Of a stretch of 43,708 nucleotides of DNA, positions 25,008 to 32,961 are shown in pieces. Below the pieces are notes generated by a model. That model searched no databases. It saw only the letters and a program-made list of their open reading frames with translations, and had not been told where the DNA came from. Where the stretch lies: assembly GCA_964415525.1 (NCBI GenBank), contig CAYQAS010000023.1, positions 1 to 43,708 of the forward strand. The letters are read 5' to 3'. Position numbers and translations under genes: made by a program. Each line of letters begins with the position of its first letter. Within the stretch, counting starts at the first letter, position 1. The stretch comes from CAZPUI01 sp964415525 (GTDB lineage: Bacteria > Acidobacteriota > Holophagae > Holophagales > Holophagaceae).

Positions 25008-25763
25008 CTACAGCGTCATCCGAACCAAGTGCCGCCGACCAAGAACCGCGAAGAGCACCAGCAGCGCCAGTGTCACGAGCATCGGCATGAGCAGCGAGCT
25101 GCCCTGGAGGAGGCGGCTGGGCAGCGTCCAGGGGAAAAGGAAACCTCCGGGCACGTGATACTTGGGCCCGCTGATGAGGAAGGGTGCCAGCATGCCTCCT
25201 GCGGCGTTCACGCCCATTACGACGGCGAGGCGCGGCCAGCGCAGACCTATCCAGAGGTTGAGGGTGAAGATCAACACACCTCCCAGCGCCCCCAGCCCCA
25301 GGATGCAAAGCAGGCGGAGCACGGGGAATGGCGCATGTAGGTATGCGGAATCCGGGGTCAGGAGACCCGTGCAGGCCGCAGCCAGCAGGCTGAGGAGCAC
25401 CAGGAACGCCACCACCAGCGCCATGACACCCACCCCAGTCACGAACTTGGCGAGAAACAGCCGGGACCGCTCCACGGGATGGCAAAGCAACAGCTTCCAC
25501 TGCTGGTTCTCATGTTCCACGAGCACCAGCGCCAAGGCCACCATGGCGGCCACCAGCGGCAGCATCAGGAAAGCCCACATGGAGAGGGTCGAGTGTGCCA
25601 GCGCCACCCACGGATTCACGTTCATCGGAACACTTCCCCGGTAGCTGACCTGGAAGATGGCGTGGGCGAGGAGGGGTGCGGCGCTGAGCAGCACCACCGC
25701 GGGCAGCATTCGGCTGCCCTTGAGCTTGAGGCCTTCGGCGCGAAGCAGGGGGGTAAAGCTCAT
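25008..25763 (-). CDS. ABC-2 type transporter permease
   Basis: 251 residues with about six membrane segments. It opens with LLRAEGLKLKGSRMLPAV and has EHENQQWKLLLCHPVERSRLFLAKF, both typical of permeases that work with BcrA-like ATPases (lantibiotic or bacitracin resistance type). The start overlaps the stop of the ATPase gene as ATGA (25763-25760), so the two are translationally coupled. Substrate unknown; peptide export or resistance is a reasonable guess given the SdpI-family neighbour. Confidence 0.85.
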   Translation of the reverse strand: MSFTPLLRAEGLKLKGSRMLPAVVLLSAAPLLAHAIFQVSYRGSVPMNVNPWVALAHSTLSMWAFLMLPLVAAMVALALVLVEHENQQWKLLLCHPVERSRLFLAKFVTGVGVMALVVAFLVLLSLLAAACTGLLTPDSAYLHAPFPVLRLLCILGLGALGGVLIFTLNLWIGLRWPRLAVVMGVNAAGGMLAPFLISGPKYHVPGGFLFPWTLPSRLLQGSSLLMPMLVTLALLVLFAVLGRRHLVRMTL

Positions 25764-26659
25764 ACGGACTCCGTCAGGGCGAGAAAGCGGGCCTCGAGGT
25801 TCGGGCGTTCCAGGGCGGAGTGGACGACGCCGCAGCCTCCCAGAACGAGGGCCGAATTGATGCGTGCCACGTCACCCTCGTCCGGAAGGCGCACTCGGAA
25901 CGCGCCTCCGCCAGGACTCTCCACATCCACGTGGAAAGAGGCCAGGATCCGTTCCGCCCGTTCGGGATCGTCCACCACCAAATTCAGAATGGGTTTCGTC
26001 CCCTCCTGCAAGGCATCAAGGGTGCCCTGGAAGCGCTTCCGACCCCGGTGGACCACCACGACATGAGTCGCCAGCTGTTCCACTTCCGCCAGCAGGTGAC
26101 TGGAGAGGAAGATGCTGACGCCCCGCTCCAAGGCTAGATTTCGCAGGAGTTCCCGAATCTCCACGATCCCGGCCGGATCCAGTCCATTGGTCGGCTCATC
26201 CAGAATCAGCAGTTCGGGACGATGCACGAGGGCCAACGCCAAACCCATTCGCTGCCGCATGCCCATGGAGTAGCCCTTCACCTTCCGGTGCCCGGAGTCC
26301 TCCAACCCCACATCCCGCAGGGCGTCTCGGCAAGCATCGTCGCCACAGCCGCGGTAAAGGGCGGCGACCCGTAGGTTGTCCAAACCGGTGAGTTCGGGAT
26401 AGAGGCTCGGGCTCTCCACCAGAGATCCGATGCGCGCCATGGCCCCGAGATCCCCGGGCGGAAGCCCCAGCACCTCGACCTGACCGGCGTCTGCCCGCTG
26501 CAGTCCCAGCAGGATGCGGATCGTCGTGCTCTTCCCGGCCCCGTTAGGCCCGAGGAAGCAGGTGATGGAGCCAGGATCCACCGCCAGATCCAGCCCATCC
26601 AAGGCCAGACAATCCCCGAACGCCCTAGAGAGGCCCTCCACTCGGATCACATCTCGCAT
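25760..26659 (-). CDS. ABC transporter ATP-binding protein
   Basis: 299 residues. Walker A is GPNGAGKST, the signature loop is YSMGMRQRMGLALAL and Walker B is LLILDEPTNGLDP, followed by the H-loop FLSSHLLAE. The C-terminal 80 residues form the small accessory domain seen in BcrA/CcmA-like subunits. The start at 26659 (MRDVIRVEGLSRAFG) is preferred because GGAG sits six bases upstream; an ATG at 26671 is possible. Pairs with the permease at 25008. Confidence 0.92.
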   Translation of the reverse strand: MRDVIRVEGLSRAFGDCLALDGLDLAVDPGSITCFLGPNGAGKSTTIRILLGLQRADAGQVEVLGLPPGDLGAMARIGSLVESPSLYPELTGLDNLRVAALYRGCGDDACRDALRDVGLEDSGHRKVKGYSMGMRQRMGLALALVHRPELLILDEPTNGLDPAGIVEIRELLRNLALERGVSIFLSSHLLAEVEQLATHVVVVHRGRKRFQGTLDALQEGTKPILNLVVDDPERAERILASFHVDVESPGGGAFRVRLPDEGDVARINSALVLGGCGVVHSALERPNLEARFLALTESV

Positions 26660-26724
26660 CTGCGGCTCCATGACGTGTTTCCAGCGCCTACGGAGCCGAG
26701 GGATGCCAGTTTAGTGAATATTCA

Positions 26725-27861
26725 TTACGATTTGCCGTGATCCAGACCCGGAAGCAGATCCGCAAGTTGCCCGAGCACCGTCTCGATTTCGGCTTCGGTG
26801 GTGCCTCGCCCCAGGGAGAAGCGCAGGGTGCCCCGCCCGAGGGCATCAGGGACACCCATGGCCCGCAGCACATGGCTCGGCTCGGTTCGCCCGGTGGTGC
26901 AGGCACTGCCTACACTCGCGCAGATGCCGCGCTGTCCCAGGCGCAGCAGCAGGCCCTCCCCCTCGCACCCGGGGAAGCTTACGAGGGATGTGTTCGGCAA
27001 CCGTGGTGCCTCTGCGCCATGAATCATCGCTTCGGAACACAGGCCGCGGATCCCGACCTCGAGGTGGTCCCGCAGGGCGCGGATGCCATCGGCCTCCTCT
27101 ATCCGCTCCGCCGCCAGGGCACAGGCCTTCCCGAGGCCCACCAGCCCGGGCACGTTCTCCGTGCCACCGCGCCTGCCACGCTCCTGCTCTCCCCCCAGCA
27201 CGAAGGGCTTGAGCCGCACGCCACGCCGGATGAAGAGGCCGCCGGTGCCCTTCGGCCCGTGGAACTTGTGGCCGCTGAAACTGAGCAGGTCCGCGCCCCA
27301 GGCGCGCACATCCAGGGGAATGCGCCCGCAGGCCTGCACGGCATCCGTGTGAAAGAGCGCGCCATGGCGCTTGGCCAAGGCAGCGGCCTCCGCCACCGGC
27401 TGGAGCACGCCCGTCTCGTTGTTGGCGGCCATCACGGACACCAGAGCGGTCTCAGGCGTCACGGCGGCTTCCAGGGCCGCCAGATCCAGCACGCCTGATG
27501 GCAGGACCGGCACCAGGACGACTTCGGCGCCCTGGGCCTGGAGCCAGCGCAAGATGGTCAGGACGGCGCTGTGTTCCACCGTACTGGCCACCAGGCGGCG
27601 ACGCTCCGAACCTCCCGAGAAGGTGCCGCGAAGGGCGTGGTTCAGGCTCTCCGTACCGCCGCTGGTGAAGACGATCTCGGCGGGATCCGCATTCAGCAGG
27701 CGCGCCACCTGATTCCGCGCCTCCACCATCGCACCTTCCGCCAGGATGCCCAGCGGGTGGGCGCTGTGAGGGTTGGCGCAGAGGCCCGTGAGCCAGGGCA
27801 GCATCGCCTCCAGCGCCGCAGGGTCGAGGCTTGTCGTCGCGTTGTGGTCGAGATAGATCAC
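26725..27861 (-). CDS. Cysteine desulfurase (NifS/IscS family)
   Basis: 378 residues from a GTG at 27861, three bases after the stop of the glycosyltransferase gene, with AAGGA upstream; longer starts would overlap that gene. PLP-dependent enzyme that frees sulfur from cysteine as a persulfide for Fe-S clusters and thiolated tRNA. Family motifs: IYLDHNATTSLDP at the N-terminus, FTSGGTESLNHAL, the PLP-lysine in SGHKFHGPKGTGGL, RRGGTENVPG, and the catalytic cysteine in SVGSACTTG. No scaffold gene (iscU/nifU) is adjacent, so iscS versus nifS versus a tRNA-specific role is not settled. A perfect palindrome TGAATATTCA (26715-26724) sits just past its stop. Confidence 0.93.
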   Translation of the reverse strand: MIYLDHNATTSLDPAALEAMLPWLTGLCANPHSAHPLGILAEGAMVEARNQVARLLNADPAEIVFTSGGTESLNHALRGTFSGGSERRRLVASTVEHSAVLTILRWLQAQGAEVVLVPVLPSGVLDLAALEAAVTPETALVSVMAANNETGVLQPVAEAAALAKRHGALFHTDAVQACGRIPLDVRAWGADLLSFSGHKFHGPKGTGGLFIRRGVRLKPFVLGGEQERGRRGGTENVPGLVGLGKACALAAERIEEADGIRALRDHLEVGIRGLCSEAMIHGAEAPRLPNTSLVSFPGCEGEGLLLRLGQRGICASVGSACTTGRTEPSHVLRAMGVPDALGRGTLRFSLGRGTTEAEIETVLGQLADLLPGLDHGKS

Positions 27862-27862
27862 G

Positions 27863-29566
27863 TCAGTCCTTAAAGCGCGCCAGATGCGAACTGGGGGTGC
27901 GCGCCACGTGCTCCCACTTCGCCTTGGTGTCATCCGAAAGGGTCTTCCAGCTGTCGCGATCGAGGATCGCCCACACCGGGCGGCTGGGATCCTCGGCGCG
28001 CATGCGCTCGGCGGTGGCGTTCAGGCTGGCGGGCTCCTCCTGAAACCAGCGAAGCCGCTCTTCAGACTTGAGCTGCTCAGAGCCGAACCTCAATTCGCCC
28101 GTACCGTTGATGACCGTCGTGCGCTTTCCGGTGTAGAAGGCGATGCCCTGGAAGTAGTTGCCGTGGCTGATCCACTGGGCATTCGCCGGAGCCTTCGCCA
28201 CGAGGTGGTCCACGGTCTTGCGGGCACCGCCCAGGCGCTGGAAGGTGAGGGTCAGCAGCACGAGTACCGCGCCGTGGGCCAGCATCCAGCGCCCTCCGGT
28301 GAGACCGCGCGGACGCAGCGCCCAGAACCCCAGCAGCACGAAGGCGCTGCCGATGGCGAGCATCCAGCTCAGGCTCTTCGGGTCCACCTGAGTCAGGGGC
28401 ACGGCGCCATCCTTCACCCCCAGGGGCAGACCAACCAGTAAGAGCCCGCCGAGGAAGAGCAGTTCCCAGCCCACGCGTTTGAGGGACTTCCAGACCTCGT
28501 GGGTCTCCTCGAAGGCCGCCGCCAGCGCGGCGAAGGGCACCACCACCGGCAGGATGTAGGTGGGTAGCTTAGACCCCGAGAGGCTGAAGAAGGCGAAGGG
28601 CACGGCGATGGCCGCCAGCAGCAGGCTGGCCGTCCAGCGAAGGCGCGGTCCCTGCACCGTCTGGGGGCCCTTGGGCCGGAGGAATCGGAGGGCGCGCCAG
28701 GCGCCCACCACACTGGCGCTCAGCCAGGGCAACAGGCCGACGGCGAGGATGCCCACGAAGTAGAGCTTGTCCAGGAGCGGGTTCTTGTGGCCCTGGCGGG
28801 CGTGGGTGTGGGACGTGAACCGCTCCCAATGCTCGTGGATGAAGAAGAACCGTGCGTGACCCGGATTGGCCTGATCCACCAGCACGAACCAGGGCACGGA
28901 GACGGCGAGGAGCACCACCAGACCCGCGGGATGGAGCGCGGCCCGCAGCACGGCCTTGCGCAGGTCCACATCCCGCCAGGCAAAGACGAGGGAGACGACG
29001 ATCATGCCGCCCACCAGCACCGGGGCCGCCAGCCCCTTCGTGAGCAGCGCGAGGGCCACGCTAAGGTGCCCGAGCACGATCCAGGGCAGGTCATGTCCCC
29101 GCTCCAGCCGCCTATGCACCGCCTCCACCAGCGCCATCACCGCCGTCACCATGAGCGCGGCGAAGAGGGCATCCAGCGTCAGGATCTGTCCGCAGACGAA
29201 GGCCAAAAATCCACTGGCGGCCATGAAGGCCGCCCACACCGGCACCACCGCTCCCAGGCGCCGGGCCAAGCGATAGGCCGACCACATTGCCAGAAGGCTC
29301 GCCAGCGCCAACGGCAATCGTGCCGCCCAGGCCGAGATGCCGAAGAGCCGCATGGAACCGGCGCTGAGCCAGTATTGAAAGGGCGGTTTCTCGAAGTAGA
29401 GGACGTGGTTCAACCGCGGCGTGAGCCAATCCCCGAAGGCCAGCATCTCCCGTGGAATCTCGGCGTACCGCGCCTCGTCCGGCTCCCACAGGGGACGCAG
29501 GAATAGGGGCAGCACCCCGAGGGCGAGCCAGATGAACCAGAACTGGAGCCGTTCACGCTTCGTCAT
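27863..29566 (-). CDS. GT39/ArnT-like membrane glycosyltransferase
   Basis: 567 residues with about a dozen membrane segments. The N-terminus has PLWEPDEARYAEIPREML, the conserved acidic first loop (D-E-x-x-Y) of ArnT and protein mannosyltransferases of the GT-C fold, followed by FEKPPFQYWLSA. ArnT moves 4-amino-4-deoxy-arabinose from undecaprenyl phosphate to lipid A in the periplasm. The sequence fits that family, but related enzymes transfer other sugars. A separate ArnA-type dehydrogenase is encoded at 32962, which supports a lipid A or envelope sugar role (inference). ATG 29566 is the first good start. Confidence 0.85.
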   Translation of the reverse strand: MTKRERLQFWFIWLALGVLPLFLRPLWEPDEARYAEIPREMLAFGDWLTPRLNHVLYFEKPPFQYWLSAGSMRLFGISAWAARLPLALASLLAMWSAYRLARRLGAVVPVWAAFMAASGFLAFVCGQILTLDALFAALMVTAVMALVEAVHRRLERGHDLPWIVLGHLSVALALLTKGLAAPVLVGGMIVVSLVFAWRDVDLRKAVLRAALHPAGLVVLLAVSVPWFVLVDQANPGHARFFFIHEHWERFTSHTHARQGHKNPLLDKLYFVGILAVGLLPWLSASVVGAWRALRFLRPKGPQTVQGPRLRWTASLLLAAIAVPFAFFSLSGSKLPTYILPVVVPFAALAAAFEETHEVWKSLKRVGWELLFLGGLLLVGLPLGVKDGAVPLTQVDPKSLSWMLAIGSAFVLLGFWALRPRGLTGGRWMLAHGAVLVLLTLTFQRLGGARKTVDHLVAKAPANAQWISHGNYFQGIAFYTGKRTTVINGTGELRFGSEQLKSEERLRWFQEEPASLNATAERMRAEDPSRPVWAILDRDSWKTLSDDTKAKWEHVARTPSSHLARFKD

Positions 29567-29581
29567 GCCCCCAGTCTATCG

Positions 29582-29705
29582 GATGGCACCCCGTGCCATC
29601 CTCCCGCGCGCCTGCGGCTCTCAGAGCCGGGGCCCCCAGTCGATCGAACGCGCCGCGGGAGCGTCCTCCCGCTCACCTCCGGCTCGCGGAACCGGGGCCC
29701 TCAGT
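29582..29705. repeat. Hairpin plus two tandem imperfect repeats
   Basis: GATGGCAC and GTGCCATC (29582-29600) form an 8-bp hairpin with a CCC loop. Directly after come two imperfect repeats of about 45 bases, each running TCCTCCCGC, CCGGCTC-like core, CCGGGGCCC and CAGTC (about 29599-29641 and 29664-29705). They lie in the gap between the divergent glycosyltransferase and YgjV-like genes. Confidence 0.65.
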
Positions 29706-29788
29706 CCGCCTGGATCCATTTTCGAAACCCCCGTATGCTGGTGAACCGTCTTGAGCGGTATTTTTTTTATCTTGTGGAGCAAATTTTT

Positions 29789-30427
29789 ATGTCGAACATC
29801 AACTGGCTCGAGTGGTTCGGATATGTCGCCTCGGTGGTGGTAGCGGTATCGCTGATGATGAGTTCCATCGTGAAACTGCGGTGGTACAACCTCGTCGGCG
29901 CCGCGGCCTTCTCCGTCTATGGCTTCCTGATCAATGCCTATCCGGTGGGTGTACTGAACGGCTTCATCGCCCTGGCGGATGTCTACTACCTGATCAAGAT
30001 CTACGCGACCCGGGAGCGCCTCCAGCTGGTCCGCCTCGCGGCAGATTCCGATTACCTCCGCTGCTTCTTCGATGAATACCGGACCGAGCTGACGCGCCTC
30101 TTCCCGCGCTTCGACTTCCAGGCGGGCCAAGACCGCGTGGGCTTCTATGTCCTGCGCAACCTTGTTCCGGCGGGACTGTTCCTCGGCACCTCCTGCGCCG
30201 AGGGCGTACTGGAGGTCGACGTGGACTTCGTCGTGCCGGCCTACCGAGACTTCAAGCCCGGCGCCTTCCTCTTCCAGGAAAACCAGGATCTCTTCCGCCG
30301 CATGGGCTATACACGCATCGTGGCGCGTTCCACCGAGACCCACCACGACGCCTACCTTCGGCGTGTGGGCTTCCAGCCCATCCCAGGTGAGGGCGACGAG
30401 CGGCGCTTCGCCCTGGAGCTCCAGTAG
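29789..30427 (+). CDS. YgjV-like membrane protein with GNAT-like C-terminus
   Basis: 212 residues. The first 85 hold three hydrophobic segments with WFGYVASVVVAVSLMM and AAAFSVYGFLINAYPVGVLN, as in the YgjV inner-membrane family. The remainder is soluble and looks like a degenerate acetyltransferase fold, with GVLEVDVDFVVPAYRDF, then LFRRMGYTRIVARSTETHH and AYLRRVGFQP, a strand-helix order typical of GNAT ends. ATG 29789 is chosen because TGGAGC lies 8 bases upstream and the membrane segment begins close to it. Function unknown. The upstream ACCG/CGGT stem with a run of eight T (29744-29768) may be a weak terminator or leader feature. Confidence 0.6.
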   Translation: MSNINWLEWFGYVASVVVAVSLMMSSIVKLRWYNLVGAAAFSVYGFLINAYPVGVLNGFIALADVYYLIKIYATRERLQLVRLAADSDYLRCFFDEYRTELTRLFPRFDFQAGQDRVGFYVLRNLVPAGLFLGTSCAEGVLEVDVDFVVPAYRDFKPGAFLFQENQDLFRRMGYTRIVARSTETHHDAYLRRVGFQPIPGEGDERRFALELQ

Positions 30428-30495
30428 CCCTGGCGCCCCCCTGCGGAACAGGAGAGGTGCATTGAATCAGCGCCTAGCACATGCGTGACGCAAGT

Positions 30496-31593
30496 TCAGT
30501 GCAGGAACACGCCCAGATCCCGAGCCGTGATGTATTCCAACGCATCGGGGGTGACCCGCTTCACTTCGCCCACGGCTTCGCGGATGGAGACGGTCTCCAG
30601 CTGCATGTCGTTGTAGCGCACCATCTTGCCGAAATCGCCGGCATGGTAGGCCTTCATGGCGGCCACGCCATAGGCCTGGGCGATCACGCGGTCCGCGGCA
30701 TTCGGTGTGCCACCCCGCTGGATGTGTCCCAGCACCACATGACGCATGTCGAACTCTCCCGGGGACATCTGTTCGATGGCCGCCATCAGTCGCACGGCGA
30801 CGCCCCCCAGGTGGATCTCGCCCTGGGCGTCATCCTCCCCGATGGTCTCGTGCCCCAACTGCGCACCTTCGGCCACTACCACCACGCTGGAACCCACCGC
30901 CTCGTTGCGCCAGCGCAGGCGCTCCACCAGGGCTTCCAGCTCGAAGGGAAATTCCGGAAGCAGGATGGCGTCGGCGCCCCCGGCGAGCCCGGCACGGAGC
31001 GCAATCCAACCCGCGGAACGGCCCATGGTCTCCACAAAGAGGGTGCGGCCATGGCTGGTGGCCGTCGTGTGGATCCGATCCATGGCATCCACCACCGCCT
31101 GGACCGCCGTGCTGAAACCGAAGGTGCGGTTGGTGCCCTGCAGGTCGTTGTCGATGGTTTTGGGCACGCCGACGATGTTGACGCCCGCCTCTTCCAGCTG
31201 CAGGGCGCCGCTGAGGGTGCCGTCCCCACCGATCACGATGAGCCCCTCGCAGTCCAGGGCGTCCATGCTCTCCTTGGCCTGCTGGATGATGGGTCCCGGA
31301 ATCCGCCGGGTGTGGCCGTCCGCCCCCGCCTTGGCCCCGAAGCGCCCCTTGTTCGTCGTGCGCAGGATCGTCCCACCCTGGTGGCTGATGCCCCGCACCT
31401 TGTCCAGGTCAAACACCTGGTACTGGCGGTCCAGCAGACCTTCCCAACCTTTGGTAAAGCCCAGGAACTCGTAGCCGCCGAGGCTCAGCCCGTGCTTCAC
31501 CGCGGAGGCAATCACGGCGTTCAACCCAGGGCAATCCCCCCCGCTGTTGACGATGCCGATCCGGCGAGGGGTGTGATCATGCGCGAAGTTCAT
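30496..31593 (-). CDS. pfkA: 6-phosphofructokinase
   Basis: 365 residues from ATG 31593, with possible starts at 31608 and a GTG at 31617; no good ribosome site distinguishes them. Catalyses phosphorylation of fructose 6-phosphate in glycolysis. Motifs: RIGIVNSGGDCPGLNAVI, VIGGDGTLSGA, VPKTIDNDLQGT, and VETMGRSAGWIAL. The phosphoryl-donor positions are mixed: Gly in GGDG (as in ATP enzymes) but Lys in PKTIDND (found in PPi enzymes and some ATP enzymes), so ATP use is likely but not certain. It is a single gene in minus orientation between the YgjV-like gene and a 500-base gap. Confidence 0.93.
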   Translation of the reverse strand: MNFAHDHTPRRIGIVNSGGDCPGLNAVIASAVKHGLSLGGYEFLGFTKGWEGLLDRQYQVFDLDKVRGISHQGGTILRTTNKGRFGAKAGADGHTRRIPGPIIQQAKESMDALDCEGLIVIGGDGTLSGALQLEEAGVNIVGVPKTIDNDLQGTNRTFGFSTAVQAVVDAMDRIHTTATSHGRTLFVETMGRSAGWIALRAGLAGGADAILLPEFPFELEALVERLRWRNEAVGSSVVVVAEGAQLGHETIGEDDAQGEIHLGGVAVRLMAAIEQMSPGEFDMRHVVLGHIQRGGTPNAADRVIAQAYGVAAMKAYHAGDFGKMVRYNDMQLETVSIREAVGEVKRVTPDALEYITARDLGVFLH

Positions 31594-31617
31594 ACCATTT
31601 TTTATCATAATATCCAC

Positions 31618-32095
31618 AGACTACCCACTTCATACCGGATCGCAACAGAGAAAGCAGTCTGCCTCGACGCCCCTCGCCCCCGCCTCGCTCACGAGGGCGA
31701 ATCTCGAAATCATCATGGAAAAGTTACAAAACACACCCTCCGCTGTAACCCGTCCATCAATGCAACCGCCCCTCCCATACCAGGTCTGGACAAATATCAT
31801 TTTCTATCTTTTCGAATCGCGCTTCTCACCACGACCAGACCGCCCCTCAACCCTGAAAATGTCGAGATTCCGGCCCTGCCATCCGTGCCCGGCAGGTACA
31901 AATCGAATTCCGTCAGCCCCTGCCGGAAGTCCGGTTCACCCACGCTCGGCCAGGGTACGGGCTCCCGATGCACACTCCGCACCCGTCCACCCGCCTATCG
32001 CGATGCACTCCAGTCAGATATAGGTAAAGCTTCCGCCCCGATTCCTGTCGAGAATCTCCCATCCACCTGCATACACCCCAGAACCGACCGGTCCA
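31618..32095. other. Intergenic region with no supported gene
   Basis: 478 bases between pfkA (-) and the TTG-start gene (+). Less GC-rich than its surroundings at 31600-31860, with some pyrimidine-rich stretches. Open frames that cross it are antisense extensions of pfkA or short. I see no tRNA, no clear riboswitch fold and no convincing promoter. It presumably holds the promoters of both divergent genes. Confidence 0.5.
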
Positions 32096-32890
32096 TTGCG
32101 ATCCACCCGTCCCGCCATCCTTTTCCTGACCCATATCTGGAATCAGACCGTGGCCGATCGATTCGCCAGGCTCCAGTCCGAGGCCTTCGAGTTTGGGGAT
32201 GTCGTCCTGCTGCTCCAGATCGACAGCCTCCTGATCGAAGGCCATCCGCCTTTGCCGGAAGCCCTGCACCCTTTCGAGCTCGCTCCTCTCCCGGAACGCC
32301 TGGGCATCCCCTACCTTCTGCCTGATGCCCTCGTGCCCGGGTGTGCCCACTACCCTGTGATGGACTTCGCGTTATCCCAAAACAGGCCCCATGTCTGGGT
32401 GATCGAACACGATGTGGAATTCAGCGGTTCCTGGTCACGCCTCTTCTCCGCGACATCGACGTCTTCGGCAGATTGCCTGGTGTCACACTTGCATCCCCAT
32501 GCCCAGCGACCGGACTGGTACTGGTGGTCCAATCTCCGCGCACCTCACCCCGTGAGACTCCAGCCACACCACGCCTGGAGGGCATTCTTCCCGATCTACC
32601 GAATCTCTCTGCGGGCCTTGCGGCACCTCTACCACCACCACCGGATGGGATGGTCTGGCCACATGGAGGGACTGGTTCCCACGGTGTTGAAATGGACAGG
32701 AATGGACATCCAGGACCTGCAATCCGTGGTGGATTGCTACCTTCCCGGCGACCAGGATCCGGACCGACCGCCCCTGTCCTCCCTGCGGTGGCGACCCGAG
32801 ATCCATGAAGAGACGCTCCAGTCCGCGCGCCCCGATACGATCTATCACCCAGTCAAGATTCCCTGGACTTTCGGGCCCAGCACTCACTAA
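32096..32890 (+). CDS. Hypothetical protein, possible glycosyltransferase-like
   Basis: 264 residues from a TTG start at 32096 (MRSTRPAILFLTHIWNQ). No upstream ATG or GTG in frame gives a better start and no strong ribosome site is seen. The core has VWVIEHDVEFSGSWSRLF, in which an acidic E-H-D-V-E cluster follows a hydrophobic strand, as in nucleotide-sugar glycosyltransferases of the DUF3405 kind, and later a W-S-G-H-M-E-G-L-V-P segment that would fit the acceptor side of such an enzyme. This is a weak resemblance. Soluble, no signal peptide. It ends 24 bases before a strong terminator. Confidence 0.5.
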   Translation: MRSTRPAILFLTHIWNQTVADRFARLQSEAFEFGDVVLLLQIDSLLIEGHPPLPEALHPFELAPLPERLGIPYLLPDALVPGCAHYPVMDFALSQNRPHVWVIEHDVEFSGSWSRLFSATSTSSADCLVSHLHPHAQRPDWYWWSNLRAPHPVRLQPHHAWRAFFPIYRISLRALRHLYHHHRMGWSGHMEGLVPTVLKWTGMDIQDLQSVVDCYLPGDQDPDRPPLSSLRWRPEIHEETLQSARPDTIYHPVKIPWTFGPSTH

Positions 32891-32913
32891 ACCTGCCACT
32901 CCTCGCAATATCC

Positions 32914-32940
32914 AAAGCGGCGCCCCGAGGCGCCGCTTTT
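32914..32940. terminator. Strong bidirectional terminator
   Basis: AAAGCGGCGCC and GGCGCCGCTTT form a perfect 11-bp stem around a CCGA loop, with a T run on each strand. It lies between the end of the TTG-start gene (+, 32890) and the end of the ArnA-type gene (-, 32962), so it serves both convergent genes. Confidence 0.9.
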
Positions 32941-32961
32941 GCCATGTCGGATGTTTACGAC

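Noticed and set aside
30481..32325. A 614-residue plus-strand open frame across pfkA and the following gap
   Set aside because: Most of it is antisense to pfkA, and the rest has no recognisable domain.
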